Shown: piece by piece, positions 36,999-46,893 of the stretch
Position numbering within the stretch: the stretch's first letter is position 1
Layout of the letters: the number at the start of each line of letters is the position of its first letter
Source of the DNA: Ciceribacter thiooxidans
GTDB lineage: Bacteria > Pseudomonadota > Alphaproteobacteria > Rhizobiales > Rhizobiaceae
NCBI RefSeq assembly: GCF_014126615.1
Contig: NZ_CP059896.1
Coordinates: 1,932,501-1,996,500 of the forward strand
DNA: 64,000 nucleotides
Direction of reading: 5' to 3'
Position numbers and translations under genes: made by a program
The notes under the pieces: generated by a model
The model's database searches: none
What the model was told of the DNA's origin: nothing
What the model saw: the letters and a program-made list of their open reading frames with translations, nothing else

Positions 36999-37748
36999 AT
37001 GCAGAATATTGATAGCGCAACTCATACCCTCAATGCAAGCGCCGGCGCGATGAAACGCCGCGTCTTCCTTGCTGCGGCCGGCACCGCCGCACTGCCGGCC
37101 GCAGCCTTTGGCCGGGCGATCGCAGTCTCTCCGCAGTCTCCCGGCCTCTCGTCCGAGCTGGCGACGATGATTGCAGATTACCGTGCAACCACCAAAGAAC
37201 GGGAAGCAATCAACAAACGGATCGGCGTGCTCGTCGAAGATGAACCAAGCGTCATGGTCAGCGTGTCGGAGGTTATGACGAATCCGAGCGATTACTATCC
37301 TCGCTGGCGCGAAGAAAAGCTGTACTCCCAATCCGCCTTGGTGAAGGCCTTCCACCACTATTCACACCCTCTGATCCTGGTCAACGAAGCGGCCGGCAAG
37401 CGGGTCATTGCCGACGGCGTTCGCGCGGAGGAGCTGATGCGCGAGCGCATGAGCCAGCAGTTGCTGTGGGCGGAAAAGAGTGGCGTCTCGGCCCTGGAGG
37501 ATAGAGACGGGAGGCTGTACGAGCACCAGAACGGGCTCAGGGATGCGATCTGCAAATTCCCCTGTCGGTGTATCGGTGACGCTATCGCTAAGGCGCATTT
37601 CGCCCAGTCGTACCTGATCGACTTCCACAACGAATATTCCGAGGAGCTGGCGAGCATTGTGCGTTCGATGTTGCCGCTGTCGTCCGTGGACGAGCAGGTG
37701 TCATCGCTGCGCTCAATGAGCGAGGCACTGAACGCCTCGCCAATTTGA
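36999..37748 (+). CDS. Tat-exported hypothetical protein
   Basis: The 249-residue protein begins MQNIDSATHTLNASAGAMKR and has a twin-arginine signal at residues 18-40 (MKRRVFLAAAGTAALPAAAF), so it should be exported folded. The mature part is helical with several H/E/D residues but no motif I recognise. AGGTGA lies six bases before the ATG. Its position between regulators and the integrase end, in a mobile element, is odd for an exported protein. Confidence 0.7.
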   Translation: MQNIDSATHTLNASAGAMKRRVFLAAAGTAALPAAAFGRAIAVSPQSPGLSSELATMIADYRATTKEREAINKRIGVLVEDEPSVMVSVSEVMTNPSDYYPRWREEKLYSQSALVKAFHHYSHPLILVNEAAGKRVIADGVRAEELMRERMSQQLLWAEKSGVSALEDRDGRLYEHQNGLRDAICKFPCRCIGDAIAKAHFAQSYLIDFHNEYSEELASIVRSMLPLSSVDEQVSSLRSMSEALNASPI

Positions 37749-37989
37749 CGGGGATTGCGAATTGCCGGGCCGGTTCTCCTGAAGCCCGGCATAGGGATGG
37801 GCGACACCTCCGGTCCCATCCAAGGGTGGAAAGAATGTTTGCTGGGATGCATCGTCTTTCTACCGCCCTCCTTTCGAGGCGGGCAAAAGCGTGAAGCGGC
37901 ACTTCTCCTTGTCGTCGCTTCGTGTGGCGGCCCCATGCTGACAGGCGACGGGGCCGCCCGACACCATCAAGGAATTGAGGAACGGCGAA
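37749..37989. other. Gene-free stretch before the small gene next to int
   Basis: No supportable gene in these 241 bases. A GAGGAA ribosome-binding stretch near its end serves the 59-residue gene. Confidence 0.4.
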
Positions 37990-38169
37990 ATGGCGCAACA
38001 GGTTGGTTTCCGAAAGTCAGAAGTCCGGCAGTTGGCCGAGATCGCGAGGCGTGACGGCGTCAGAATTGAACTGGAGCGCAACGGCGTCATCCTCCGGGTG
38101 GGGCCTGGTACCGATCCAGAGGCCACGTCCGAGAAGAAGAATGATCCCGAAACACTGACATTGATGTGA
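37990..38169 (+). CDS. Small protein beside integrase, possible excisionase
   Basis: The 59-residue protein (MAQQVGFRKSEVRQLAEIAR) has one helix followed by a beta hairpin (VRIELERNGVILRVGPG) and lies four bases before the integrase start, so the two are cotranscribed. Small proteins of this shape next to integrases are common in Rhizobiales. Directionality-factor function is an inference from position; no winged-helix excisionase signature is clear. GAGGAA lies about nine bases upstream. Confidence 0.6.
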   Translation: MAQQVGFRKSEVRQLAEIARRDGVRIELERNGVILRVGPGTDPEATSEKKNDPETLTLM

Positions 38170-38173
38170 CACC

Positions 38174-39265
38174 ATGCCTCGCAAGCTTCCCCTCCACGTC
38201 ACGGTCCAGCGGACCCGCCATGGAAAGGTGACGTTCTACTTTCGGGTTGGCAAAGGCAAGCGTATCCGGCTTCCGGCTCCGACAGACCCTAATTTCACGG
38301 AATCGTACCGGGCCTGCCTGAAGGGCGAGCCTCTGCCGAACCGCGAGCGCGAGGATCCCCGTACAATCGCTTGGCTGATTGCGCGCTACATGGAAAGCGG
38401 CCACTGGCGCACTTTCAAGGACGGAACCCGTAGACAGCGCAGCAACATCTTCAAGATCATCGCCGACAAGGCTGGACGGCAACCTTTCACTTCGATCACC
38501 CGAAAGTCGATCGAGGTCACCATGGACTCGAAAGCGGATACCCCCGCACAGGCCAACAATTTCCTCAAAGCAATGGCTGGCCTTTGCGAGTGGGCCGTTC
38601 GCAACGAATTCATGGCGAGCAATCCTACGGTCGGGGTAAGGAGACTTGAAATCAAGTCTGACGGCTTCCCTGCCTGGAATGAGGATGACGTCCGGAAATT
38701 CTGTGAACGATGGCCCATCGGCACGTCACAACGCCTCGCTCTTGAGCTCGCGCTCAACACCGGACTGAGACGCTCCGACCTTTGCCAGATCGGTCGCCAG
38801 CATCTTCGCGGCGGCGTGCTGACAATCAAGACCAAGAAAACTGGCACGGTCGTGACGGTGGAGCTTTCCCAACGGGTGATCGACATTATCGACGCGACAC
38901 CGACCGGCGATCTTCATTTCCTCGTCACCAGCTTCAAGAAACCGTTCACCGACGCGGGCTTCGGAAACTGGTTCGGCGCTGCCGCCCGCGACGCAGGCAT
39001 CGAAAAGAACACGCACGGCTTACGAAAACTGTCCGCTACTCTGGCGGCGGACGGCGGTGCGACGGCCCACCAACTGATGAGCCAATATGGATGGGCTACG
39101 CCGAAACAGGCGGAAGTCTACACGCGAGGAGCCGACAGAGCGAGGCTCGGAAAGCACTCTTCTAGGATCGTTTCGGAACAAGTCGACAACATCTTTGCCC
39201 CTCACCCGGAACCCGGTGAGGGACTGGGGGCGGAAACAATAATCAATTCAAATAGGAGGAAATAG
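38174..39265 (+). CDS. int: Tyrosine recombinase (integrase)
   Basis: The 363-residue protein has an N-terminal arm-binding part, a SAM-like core-binding domain (about residues 75-155) and a catalytic domain with R199 (TGLRRSDL), the HxxR motif H281/R284 (THGLRK), W near 307 and the nucleophile Y316 (EVYTRG). The stop codon lies two bases before the tRNA-Thr 3'-end repeat, the typical int-attachment site layout. It is transcribed towards the tRNA gene. All catalytic residues are present, so it should be active. Confidence 0.95.
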   Translation: MPRKLPLHVTVQRTRHGKVTFYFRVGKGKRIRLPAPTDPNFTESYRACLKGEPLPNREREDPRTIAWLIARYMESGHWRTFKDGTRRQRSNIFKIIADKAGRQPFTSITRKSIEVTMDSKADTPAQANNFLKAMAGLCEWAVRNEFMASNPTVGVRRLEIKSDGFPAWNEDDVRKFCERWPIGTSQRLALELALNTGLRRSDLCQIGRQHLRGGVLTIKTKKTGTVVTVELSQRVIDIIDATPTGDLHFLVTSFKKPFTDAGFGNWFGAAARDAGIEKNTHGLRKLSATLAADGGATAHQLMSQYGWATPKQAEVYTRGADRARLGKHSSRIVSEQVDNIFAPHPEPGEGLGAETIINSNRRK

Positions 39266-39267
39266 GA

Positions 39268-39343
<76 letters not shown>

Positions 39344-39516
39344 ATCATGAGCCCGTCGGATAAGCAGATTTTGCCCGGCTGTAAAGCAATTTCTGCGGCG
39401 TGGCGACCGACGGACCGGCTGCATTTCGCCGTGGAACCCGGCAGGCAGGGCAGTGAAACACCTTGTCGCTCTCGGTCTTTTTCATGTACCACAGAGCCCG
39501 TCACCGAGGGCCCCCG

Positions 39517-40290
39517 ATGTCTCGTTCCTTCCAGTCGCTTTCCTTCATAGCTTCCACCGCACCGGAAGCGCAGGCCGCCCGGCAGGAGCTGATTCGCGTC
39601 TATGGAAACGTCGCGGCGGAGGAGGCCGACGTGGTCGTTGCGCTCGGCGGCGACGGCTTCATGCTCCAGACGCTGCACGACACGATGAACACGGGCAAGC
39701 TCGTCTATGGAATGAACCGCGGTTCGGTCGGTTTCCTGATGAACGATTTTCACATGGAGAAGCTGCGCGAGCGGATTGAAGCCGCCGTCGAGAATGACTG
39801 TCATCCCTTGAAGATGACAACCGAGAGCGCCGACGGAACGGCGTCGGTGGCTCTGGCGATCAACGAGGTCTCGCTCTTTCGCCAGTCCTATCAGGCGGCG
39901 AAGCTCCGGGTCATCATCGATGGCAAGGTTCGGCTCGACGAGCTCATCTGCGACGGTCTCATGGTCGCGACGCCTGCGGGATCCACCGCCTACAATCTCT
40001 CCGCCCACGGGCCGATCCTGCCGCTGGAAGCGCCGCTGCTCGCACTGACCCCGGTCAGCGCCTTTCGTCCGCGGCGCTGGCGCGGCGCACTGCTTCCGAA
40101 CAAAGTGAGCGTCGACATCCACGTGCTCGAAGCGGACAAGCGGCCGGTGAACGCGGTCGCAGACCACACGGAGGTGAAATCGGTGACGAGGGTGCAGATC
40201 ACCCAGTCCGAGGACACGACGGCGCGGATCCTCTCCGACCCCGACCGCTCCTGGTCCGACCGTATTCTGGCCGAACAGTTTTCCAACTAG
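39517..40290 (+). CDS. nadK: NAD kinase
   Basis: The 257-residue protein makes NADP from NAD with ATP. Motifs: GGDGFML (about residues 45-51), the NE motif in INEVSLFR and the nucleotide-binding TPAGSTAYNLSAHGPI loop. The ATG at 39517 has GAGGG six bases upstream; an earlier in-frame codon lacks family similarity. It is followed 12 bases later by an exported protein gene. Confidence 0.96.
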   Translation: MSRSFQSLSFIASTAPEAQAARQELIRVYGNVAAEEADVVVALGGDGFMLQTLHDTMNTGKLVYGMNRGSVGFLMNDFHMEKLRERIEAAVENDCHPLKMTTESADGTASVALAINEVSLFRQSYQAAKLRVIIDGKVRLDELICDGLMVATPAGSTAYNLSAHGPILPLEAPLLALTPVSAFRPRRWRGALLPNKVSVDIHVLEADKRPVNAVADHTEVKSVTRVQITQSEDTTARILSDPDRSWSDRILAEQFSN

Positions 40291-40302
40291 GGAGGTTTCG
40301 GG

Positions 40303-40818
40303 ATGGCTGTACACATCGTCTCCCGCCTGGCCTTCGCCGCACTGGCAATGGCTGCCGCCCCTGCTTTCGCCGGCGATATCGACGAACTTCCGGTCACGGC
40401 GACCTTCGTCGTCAGCACCGGTTTCTGGGAGGAGGTCGGCGGTGAGCCGAGCGGAAAGACCGAAGCCAAGAGTACGACCGGCACAGACGACACCGCTGCG
40501 GAAGCAACAACGCGCCACGGCTATTACAAGCTCGTCGCCATCCGCCAGCCGGACCGAACGGCCAAGGTCTATCTCCAGCAGATCGCGCTTGACGAGACCG
40601 GCCCGCAGGTGGTCGAGAGCGTCGAACTCGAAGAGTTCACGGCGATCAAACCCTATGTCACCGACATCCGGCCGGAGGATTCGACCGGTATCAGTCGGCA
40701 GCCCGGGCTCTTTGCCACCGTCTACCTGAAAACCGATCCGGCAGCGACCGAACCAGAAAGCTGGACGGTGCTGATCGACGAGTTCGGTGAGATCAAGATC
40801 GAGAAGGCAACGAACTGA
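40303..40818 (+). CDS. Exported hypothetical protein
   Basis: The 171-residue protein has a clear Sec signal peptide (VSRLAFAALAMAAAPAFAG, cleavage before DIDEL). The mature part is acidic and beta-rich (YYKLVAIRQPDRTAKVYLQQ, LFATVYLKTD), with a low-complexity T/A/E stretch around residues 55-70. No family recognised. GGAGG lies eight bases upstream and it follows nadK closely, so the two are probably cotranscribed. Confidence 0.75.
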   Translation: MAVHIVSRLAFAALAMAAAPAFAGDIDELPVTATFVVSTGFWEEVGGEPSGKTEAKSTTGTDDTAAEATTRHGYYKLVAIRQPDRTAKVYLQQIALDETGPQVVESVELEEFTAIKPYVTDIRPEDSTGISRQPGLFATVYLKTDPAATEPESWTVLIDEFGEIKIEKATN

Positions 40819-40849
40819 CCGGCGACACAGGGCGGCAGAAGCTTCCCTC

Positions 40850-41503
40850 TCAATGCTTTCCGAATGCCCTGAGGAAAGTTCGGACGGCATTACGTGCGAG
40901 CCCGTCCAGCTCGCTTTCGGCGATCGGCAGGCCGAGTTGGAGGTCGGCGCGCACGTCACTCATGACGAGTGCCATGAACTGGCGCGCCGCGAGCGACGGA
41001 TCATCAAGCTGGAGATAGCCGCCGTGGGCGAGCTGCGCGAATCGGGCGGCGAGCGCGGGATATTTGCGTCCCGGACCGTATTCCCGCCAGCTCGTGAACA
41101 GCTCCGGATGCCGCGCGCCCTCGAGCGACAGGATACGGAAGAGCCAGCGTCCGCAGTCCTCGCAGATCGCCACCTTCAGCAGCCGCTTGGCGAAGGCGGC
41201 GAGATCCGTCTCGATGTCCTTCGGCGTGTCGGGGAAGCTGTCGAGAACGGCGAAAAAGCGGGCGCTGGAGCGCTGCGTGACGTCCTCCACGACCGCCTTG
41301 AAAACCTTATCCTTGTCGCCGATCTGGTTGTAGACGGTCTGGCGGGACACCCTGGCGCGGGCGGCGATGGCGTCGATGCTCGCGCTCGAATAGCCGCTGT
41401 CGGCGAAGATCGCCGCCGCCGCGTCGATGATTGCGGCGCGCTTGCCCGGTGCGCCGGCGCGGTGACCGTCCGATGATTTTCGATGATCCGTAATCTGATC
41501 CAT
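40850..41503 (-). CDS. TetR/AcrR-family repressor
   Basis: The 217-residue protein has a TetR N-terminal helix-turn-helix (SIDAIAARARVSRQTVYNQI, about residues 42-61) and a larger ligand-binding domain of AefR-like type. It is divergent from a drug-efflux gene; the gap contains a perfect operator palindrome. It most likely represses both genes and is released by a transported compound. Confidence 0.93.
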   Translation of the reverse strand: MDQITDHRKSSDGHRAGAPGKRAAIIDAAAAIFADSGYSSASIDAIAARARVSRQTVYNQIGDKDKVFKAVVEDVTQRSSARFFAVLDSFPDTPKDIETDLAAFAKRLLKVAICEDCGRWLFRILSLEGARHPELFTSWREYGPGRKYPALAARFAQLAHGGYLQLDDPSLAARQFMALVMSDVRADLQLGLPIAESELDGLARNAVRTFLRAFGKH

Positions 41504-41528
41504 GCCTCACCATAAAGGGGCTTGACGA

Positions 41529-41548
41529 ATTGGACAATTGTGTCCAAT
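41529..41548. promoter_or_regulatory. TetR operator palindrome
   Basis: ATTGGACA and TGTCCAAT are perfect inverted arms separated by ATTG. The site overlaps a promoter-like TTGACG (41522) with an AT-rich -10 region (near 41546) reading towards the transporter, and is 25 bases from the repressor start. Confidence 0.8.
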
Positions 41549-41663
41549 AATTTATACATCATAGTCACCGCTCGGCATAGGCCGACGCGTCTCATTCATT
41601 CATTCCGCATCAGATTCAACCTCCTCGCGGCCCGCCTGCCGCGGAGCAACGAAGGTTTTTTCC

Positions 41664-42878
41664 ATGCAACAGCAAAACATCAAGGCATCCCTTCCGGTCG
41701 TCCTCGGCCTGCTCACTGCCATCGGCCTATTCGCGATCGACATGTATCTTCCTGCCCTCCCCGAGATCGGCGAAGGGCTGCATGCCGGCAGCGGCGCAGT
41801 GCAAGCGAGCCTCGTCTCATTCTTCGTCGCCATGGCCCTCTCGCAGCTCGTCTACGGCCCGGTCTCCGACATGATCGGCCGCAAGAAGCCACTTTATTTC
41901 GGCCTTTCGCTCTTCTCCATCGGGGCGATCGGCTGCGCACTTTCCCCCACGATCGAATGGCTGGTCGCATTCCGCGCGCTCCAGGGCGTCGGTGCCTGCG
42001 CCGGCGCCGTCATCTGCCGCGCCATCGTCCGCGACCTCTTCACCGGTGTCGCGGCGGCCCAGCTCATGTCACGCCTGTTGCTGGTCTTCAGCGTGTCGCC
42101 GATCCTGGCGCCGCTCGCCGGCAGCGCCGTGACGCTCGCGGCAAGCTGGCGCGCGATCTTCTGGGTGATGGTTCTCGCCGCCGCACTCGGCGCGGTGCTC
42201 GTCACACTGCTGCTTCCCGAAACCCGCTCGGAGGAAGCCCGCAGCCAGAGCAGCTTCGGCAGCGCCCTTGCCTCTTACGGAACGCTTCTGCGCGATCCCT
42301 ATTACCTCGGGCTCGTCCTCATCGCGTCCTTCGGTATGGCGAGCTACATGATCTACGTCGCCAACTCGTCCTTCGTGCTGATCGAGCACTACGGGCTCTC
42401 GCCCAGCCTCTACAGCGTCGTGTTCTCGATGAACGCCGTCTCCTTCATCGGGGCATCGCAGATGAACGGCCGGCTGTCGCGCCGGTTCGGCCTCAGACGA
42501 CTGATCCGCTTCGCGGTTGCCGGCTTTGCGCTCGCCTCGACAATGCTTTTCGTGGCCTTCGCCTCCGGCTTCGGCAGCCTGCCCGTCCTCTCCGCACTGC
42601 TCTTCGTCGCCTACGGTTTCCTCGGCATGGTCATTCCGACGTCGGCGGTGCTCGCTCTCGAAAGTCACGGGCGGATCGCCGGCACCGCCTCGGCGCTCAT
42701 GGGGACGCTGCAGTTCGTCACCGCATCGAGTGTGATCGGGGTCGCAAGCCTGTTTTTTGACGGCACGGCCATGCCGATGGTGGCGACCATTGCGGCCTGC
42801 TCGCTGATGGTGCTCTTCCTTGCCGCACTGACATTGCGGCCGGCGGCGGCAGCCGAGACGGCAGAGGAACGCCTCTGA
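41664..42878 (+). CDS. Bcr/CflA-family drug efflux transporter
   Basis: The 404-residue protein has the twelve hydrophobic segments of DHA1 major-facilitator exporters. It carries the MFS loop 2-3 motif (GPVSDMIGRKKPLYFGLSLF), FAIDMYLPALPEI in the first helix, typical of Bcr/CflA, and RAIVRDLFTG. Bcr/CflA proteins export bicyclomycin, chloramphenicol and related compounds by proton antiport. Controlled by the divergent TetR repressor. Substrate not predictable. Confidence 0.93.
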   Translation: MQQQNIKASLPVVLGLLTAIGLFAIDMYLPALPEIGEGLHAGSGAVQASLVSFFVAMALSQLVYGPVSDMIGRKKPLYFGLSLFSIGAIGCALSPTIEWLVAFRALQGVGACAGAVICRAIVRDLFTGVAAAQLMSRLLLVFSVSPILAPLAGSAVTLAASWRAIFWVMVLAAALGAVLVTLLLPETRSEEARSQSSFGSALASYGTLLRDPYYLGLVLIASFGMASYMIYVANSSFVLIEHYGLSPSLYSVVFSMNAVSFIGASQMNGRLSRRFGLRRLIRFAVAGFALASTMLFVAFASGFGSLPVLSALLFVAYGFLGMVIPTSAVLALESHGRIAGTASALMGTLQFVTASSVIGVASLFFDGTAMPMVATIAACSLMVLFLAALTLRPAAAAETAEERL

Positions 42879-42887
42879 AACACAAAA

Positions 42888-42911
42888 GCGGCGGGATTTT
42901 CGTCCCGCCGC
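42888..42911. terminator. Convergent terminator between the efflux gene and prfB
   Basis: A 9-bp perfect stem (GCGGCGGGA / TCCCGCCGC, loop TTTTCG) is followed on the minus strand by TTTTGTGTTT, making a strong terminator for prfB; on the plus strand it lacks a long T-run. Confidence 0.82.
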
Positions 42912-42938
42912 CTCGCCATTTCTGCAATCTTCCGGAAG

Positions 42939-44070
42939 TCAGTCGATGTCCGCGACCTCGACGTCGGCGCCACCCGAGATGCGATGGGCCAGTGCCGCCT
43001 CCATGAACTCGTTGACGTCGCCGTTCAGAACGCTGTCCGGATCGGTGCTCTCGACGCCGGTTCTCAGATCCTTCACCAGCTGGTACGGCTGCAGCACGTA
43101 AGAGCGGATCTGGTGCCCCCAGCCGATCTCGGTCTTCGACGCGGCTTCGGCGTTCGCCGCTTCTTCCCGCTTCTTCAGTTCCGCCTCGTAAAGACGGGCA
43201 CGCAGCATGTCCCAGGCCTTGGCGCGGTTCTTGTGCTGCGAGCGTTCCTGCTGGCAGGCAACGACGATGCCGCTCGGAATATGGGTGATGCGCACCGCCG
43301 AGTCGGTAGTGTTGACGTGCTGTCCGCCGGCACCCGACGAGCGGTAGGTATCGATGCGGCAATCGCTCTCGTTGATGTCGATCTGGATCGAGTCGTCGAC
43401 CACCGGATAGACCCAGACGGACGAGAAGGACGTGTGGCGTCGCGCGTTCGAATCATAGGGCGAGATGCGCACCAGCCGGTGCACGCCGGATTCGGTCTTC
43501 AGCCAGCCGTAGGCGTTATGCCCCTTGACGTGGATCGTCGCCGACTTGATGCCGGCTTCTTCACCTTCGTGCACTTCCAGAACCTCGACCTTGAAGCCCT
43601 GCTTCTCGGCCCAGCGGATGTACATGCGCAGCAGCATGTTCGCCCAGTCCTGGCTCTCCGTGCCGCCGGCGCCGGAATGGACTTCGAGGTAGGTGTCGTT
43701 GCCGTCAGCTTCGCCCGAGAGCATTGCTTCGACCTGCAGCCGTCCGGCCTCAGTCTTCAGCGCCTTCAGGGCGTTTTCGGCCTCGGTCACGATCTCCTGA
43801 TCGCCCTCTTCCTCACCCATTTCGATGAGTTCAACGTTGTCGGTGAGCTGCCGCTCCAGCGCCTTCACGCCGCTGATGCTGTCATCGAGCTGCTGGCGCT
43901 CGCGCATAAGCTTTTGTGCTTCGGAGGCATCGTTCCAGAGGTTTGGGTCCTCTGCCTTGTTGTTCAACCAGTCCAGTCGTCTTATCGCCTGGTCCCAGTC
44001 AAAGATGCCTCCTCAGCAGGCTTATGGCCTGCTTGATTTCGTCGACGACGTTCTCGATTTCCGTACGCAT
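42939..44070 (-). CDS. prfB: Peptide chain release factor 2, with programmed +1 frameshift
   Basis: Translation starts at 44070 ([20 protein letters not shown]) and reaches CTT TGA after 23 codons. A +1 shift at CTTTGAC (44004-43998) continues as [20 protein letters not shown] and gives 376 residues. An internal Shine-Dalgarno-like AGGAGG (44013-44008) lies three bases before the CTT, exactly as in E. coli prfB, so RF2 autoregulates its synthesis. The GGQ motif ([16 protein letters not shown]) is present. The codon-recognition tripeptide reads SPY here instead of SPF. RF2 reads UGA and UAA. A terminator follows the gene. Confidence 0.96.
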
Positions 44071-44161
44071 GTGCTTGCTATTTCACCTCGCTGAAAAGGA
44101 GCCCCGTGCATAGTGGCGGTCGCCGCTCCTGTAAAGGGGCGGCAAGCACGCGTCCAGCATC

Positions 44162-46621
44162 TTAGAAGAGACCGCCCGAGCCGGAGGTTACGGCCTCGTT
44201 CGCCTGCGGCGACGTGCGCAGGATTTCCTCCGGAGCCATGTAGTTTTCCATGCCTATGACCGAGAAACTGTCGGCCGGACCGGTGCCGGGCTTGAAGGCC
44301 TCAATGATGGTATCCGGCTCGCCCTGCACCGCCGCCATACCGGTCTTGCGGTTGATCGCGATCAGGCTCATGCCTTCCGGAATGTGGAACTTGCCCGGCG
44401 GCGTTCCGGCGACGGCCGCCTGCATGAAATCGTTGAAGATCGGGGCGGACAGCGAGCCACCGGTCGCACCACGGCCGAGCGGCGCCGGATTGTCGTAGCC
44501 AACATAGAGACCCGCAACGAGATCGGGGGTGTAGCCGACGAACCACGCATCCTTCTCGTCATTGGTGGTACCGGTCTTGCCGGCGACGGGGCGGTCGAGC
44601 TTGACCTTGCCGGCTGCCGTGCCGCGCGTAATCACCCCTTCCATGATCGAGGTGATCTGGTAGGCGGTCATCGGATCGAGCACCTGTTCGCGATTGTCGA
44701 CGACCGCCGGCTCTTCCTGATTGTTCCAGCCGTCGGCATTGCAGCCTTCGCAGACCCGTTCTTCGTGGCGGAAGATCGTCTTGCCGTAGCGGTCCTGGAT
44801 GCGGTCGATGAGCGTCGGCTTGATCTGCTTGCCGCCGTTGGCGAGCACGGCATAGGCCGAGACCAGCCGCAGCACCGTCGTTTCTCCCGAGCCGAGGGAC
44901 ATCGCCAGAACCGGGTTCATCTTGTCATAGATGCCGAAGCGTTCAGCGTATTCCGCGACGATATTCATGCCCATGTCGTTGGCAAGGCGCACCGTCATCT
45001 GGTTACGCGACTTCTCGATGCCGAGCCTGAGCGTCGAAGGACCGGCCGAACCACCGCCATAGTTCTGGGGGCGCCAGACCTGGCCGCCCTGCACGATCTC
45101 GATCGGCGCGTCCATGATGACCGAAGCGGGGGTATAGCCGTTATCGAGCGCCGCTGCATAGACGAACGGCTTGAAGGACGAGCCGGGCTGGCGCATCGCC
45201 TGGGTGGCGCGGTTGAATTCGGACTGTGCATAGGAGAAGCCGCCGACCATCGCGAGGACACGGCCGGTATGCGGGTCCATTGCGACGAGGCCACCTTGAA
45301 CCTTCGGCGGCTGGCGCAGGCGGTAGCGATCCTTCTGCCCTTCTCCTCCGAGCGGTTCGACGAAGACGACATCACCGGGTTTCAGCACGCCTTCGGGAGA
45401 CTTCGCAGTCTTGCGGTCACCGCTGGCGGAGCGATAGGCCCAGTCCATGTCCTCGGCCAGGATCTTGCCCGTCCCGCGCTCGGCCGCCACCTTGCCGCCT
45501 GCCTCGGTCGCCGGCTGCAGGCCGATATCGACGCGGTCGCTGGAGACGGCGAGGACGACGGCCAGCTTCCATTCCGGAACGTCGCTCAGGCCGGCCACTT
45601 TTGCGAGCGGCGTGCCCCAGTCACCGGAAACGTCGATCTGGCTCACCGGCCCCCGATAGCCGCGGCGCTCGTCATAGGTGATCAGGCCCTTTTGCAGGGC
45701 CTTGCGCGCGGCGATCTGCATCTTTGGATCGAGGGACGTGCGGACCGACAGCCCGCCTTCATAGAGTGACTTGTCGCCGTAGCGTTCGATGATCTGGCGA
45801 CGGACCTCTTCGGCGAAGTAGTCCGAGGCGAAGAGGTGGGCACCGGTGCGGCGCAGGGTGACGCCGAGCGGCTGCTTCTTCGCCTCCGCGCCGTCCTCCT
45901 TCGAAACGAAGCCGTTCTCCACCATGCGATCGATGACCCAGTTGCGGCGCTCGAGCGCGGCGTTGGGGTGGCGGAACGGATGATAGTTGGAGGGTCCCTT
46001 CGGGAGCGACGCGAGATAGGCGGCCTCGGCGATGGTGAGTTCAGTCACCGACTTGTCGAAATAGGTGAGCGCGGCACCGGCGATACCGTAGGCGTTCATG
46101 CCGAAGAATATCTCGTTGAGGTAGAGTTCGAGAATCTTGTCCTTCGAATAGGCCTGTTCGATGCGGAAGGACAGGATCGCTTCCTTCACCTTGCGGTCGA
46201 TCGTCTGGTCCGACGTCAGCAGGAAGTTCTTGGCGACCTGCTGGGTGATGGTCGAAGCACCGACCGGACGCCGGCCGGACCCGAAATTCTGCAGGTTGAC
46301 GAGAATCGCGCGGCCGAGACCATAGATGTCGACGCCGGGGTGATTGTAGAAATTCTTGTCTTCGGCCGACAGAAAAGCGGCCTTCACGCGGTCCGGGACT
46401 GCTTGGATCGGCAGGAACAGCCGGCGCTCGCGCGCATATTCCGCCATCAGCGAGCCGTCATCGGCGTGGATGCGGGTAGCGACCGGAGGTTCGTAGCTCG
46501 ACAGGACGGCGAAATCCGGCAAATCCCTCGTGAGGTTGGTCAGATAGATCGCGACCACCACCGCGACGGCGAGCGCAAGCACGGAGGCAAGTCCGAAGAA
46601 GTATCCAATCAGTCTGATCAT
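44162..46621 (-). CDS. mrcA: Class A penicillin-binding protein 1A
   Basis: The 819-residue bifunctional enzyme has one N-terminal membrane anchor (about residues 5-30), a GT51 transglycosylase domain with EDKNFYNHPGVD and QQVAKNFLL motifs, and a transpeptidase domain with SSFK (active-site serine), SRN and KTGTT motifs. It polymerises and crosslinks peptidoglycan on the periplasmic side. The ATG at 46621 precedes the membrane anchor and was preferred to an upstream start. It lies after amiC on the same strand, a pairing common in alphaproteobacteria. Confidence 0.95.
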   Translation of the reverse strand: MIRLIGYFFGLASVLALAVAVVVAIYLTNLTRDLPDFAVLSSYEPPVATRIHADDGSLMAEYARERRLFLPIQAVPDRVKAAFLSAEDKNFYNHPGVDIYGLGRAILVNLQNFGSGRRPVGASTITQQVAKNFLLTSDQTIDRKVKEAILSFRIEQAYSKDKILELYLNEIFFGMNAYGIAGAALTYFDKSVTELTIAEAAYLASLPKGPSNYHPFRHPNAALERRNWVIDRMVENGFVSKEDGAEAKKQPLGVTLRRTGAHLFASDYFAEEVRRQIIERYGDKSLYEGGLSVRTSLDPKMQIAARKALQKGLITYDERRGYRGPVSQIDVSGDWGTPLAKVAGLSDVPEWKLAVVLAVSSDRVDIGLQPATEAGGKVAAERGTGKILAEDMDWAYRSASGDRKTAKSPEGVLKPGDVVFVEPLGGEGQKDRYRLRQPPKVQGGLVAMDPHTGRVLAMVGGFSYAQSEFNRATQAMRQPGSSFKPFVYAAALDNGYTPASVIMDAPIEIVQGGQVWRPQNYGGGSAGPSTLRLGIEKSRNQMTVRLANDMGMNIVAEYAERFGIYDKMNPVLAMSLGSGETTVLRLVSAYAVLANGGKQIKPTLIDRIQDRYGKTIFRHEERVCEGCNADGWNNQEEPAVVDNREQVLDPMTAYQITSIMEGVITRGTAAGKVKLDRPVAGKTGTTNDEKDAWFVGYTPDLVAGLYVGYDNPAPLGRGATGGSLSAPIFNDFMQAAVAGTPPGKFHIPEGMSLIAINRKTGMAAVQGEPDTIIEAFKPGTGPADSFSVIGMENYMAPEEILRTSPQANEAVTSGSGGLF

Positions 46622-46893
46622 AATCGAGCTACCGGCGTTCGCTTTCGGTTCGGCGCGCAATGGCAAACATCGCACATGTCGTCGCGTTTTGCACGTCAAG
46701 CGCCTATTGGCAAGACTTCGGGGACGGCCAGGCGACGTTGCGGCTACGCTCCTCGATGCCTCTCCGGAGTAAAGGCGCGATTGTGAGGAAAATAGGGCCG
46801 GTCATCGCTTGTCCGCATTCGTTCCATAAGGCTGGCGGCAAAATCCACCTCCGCCTCGATGGTGTCGCGCATCGCCTGTCGCGAACGCTCGCA

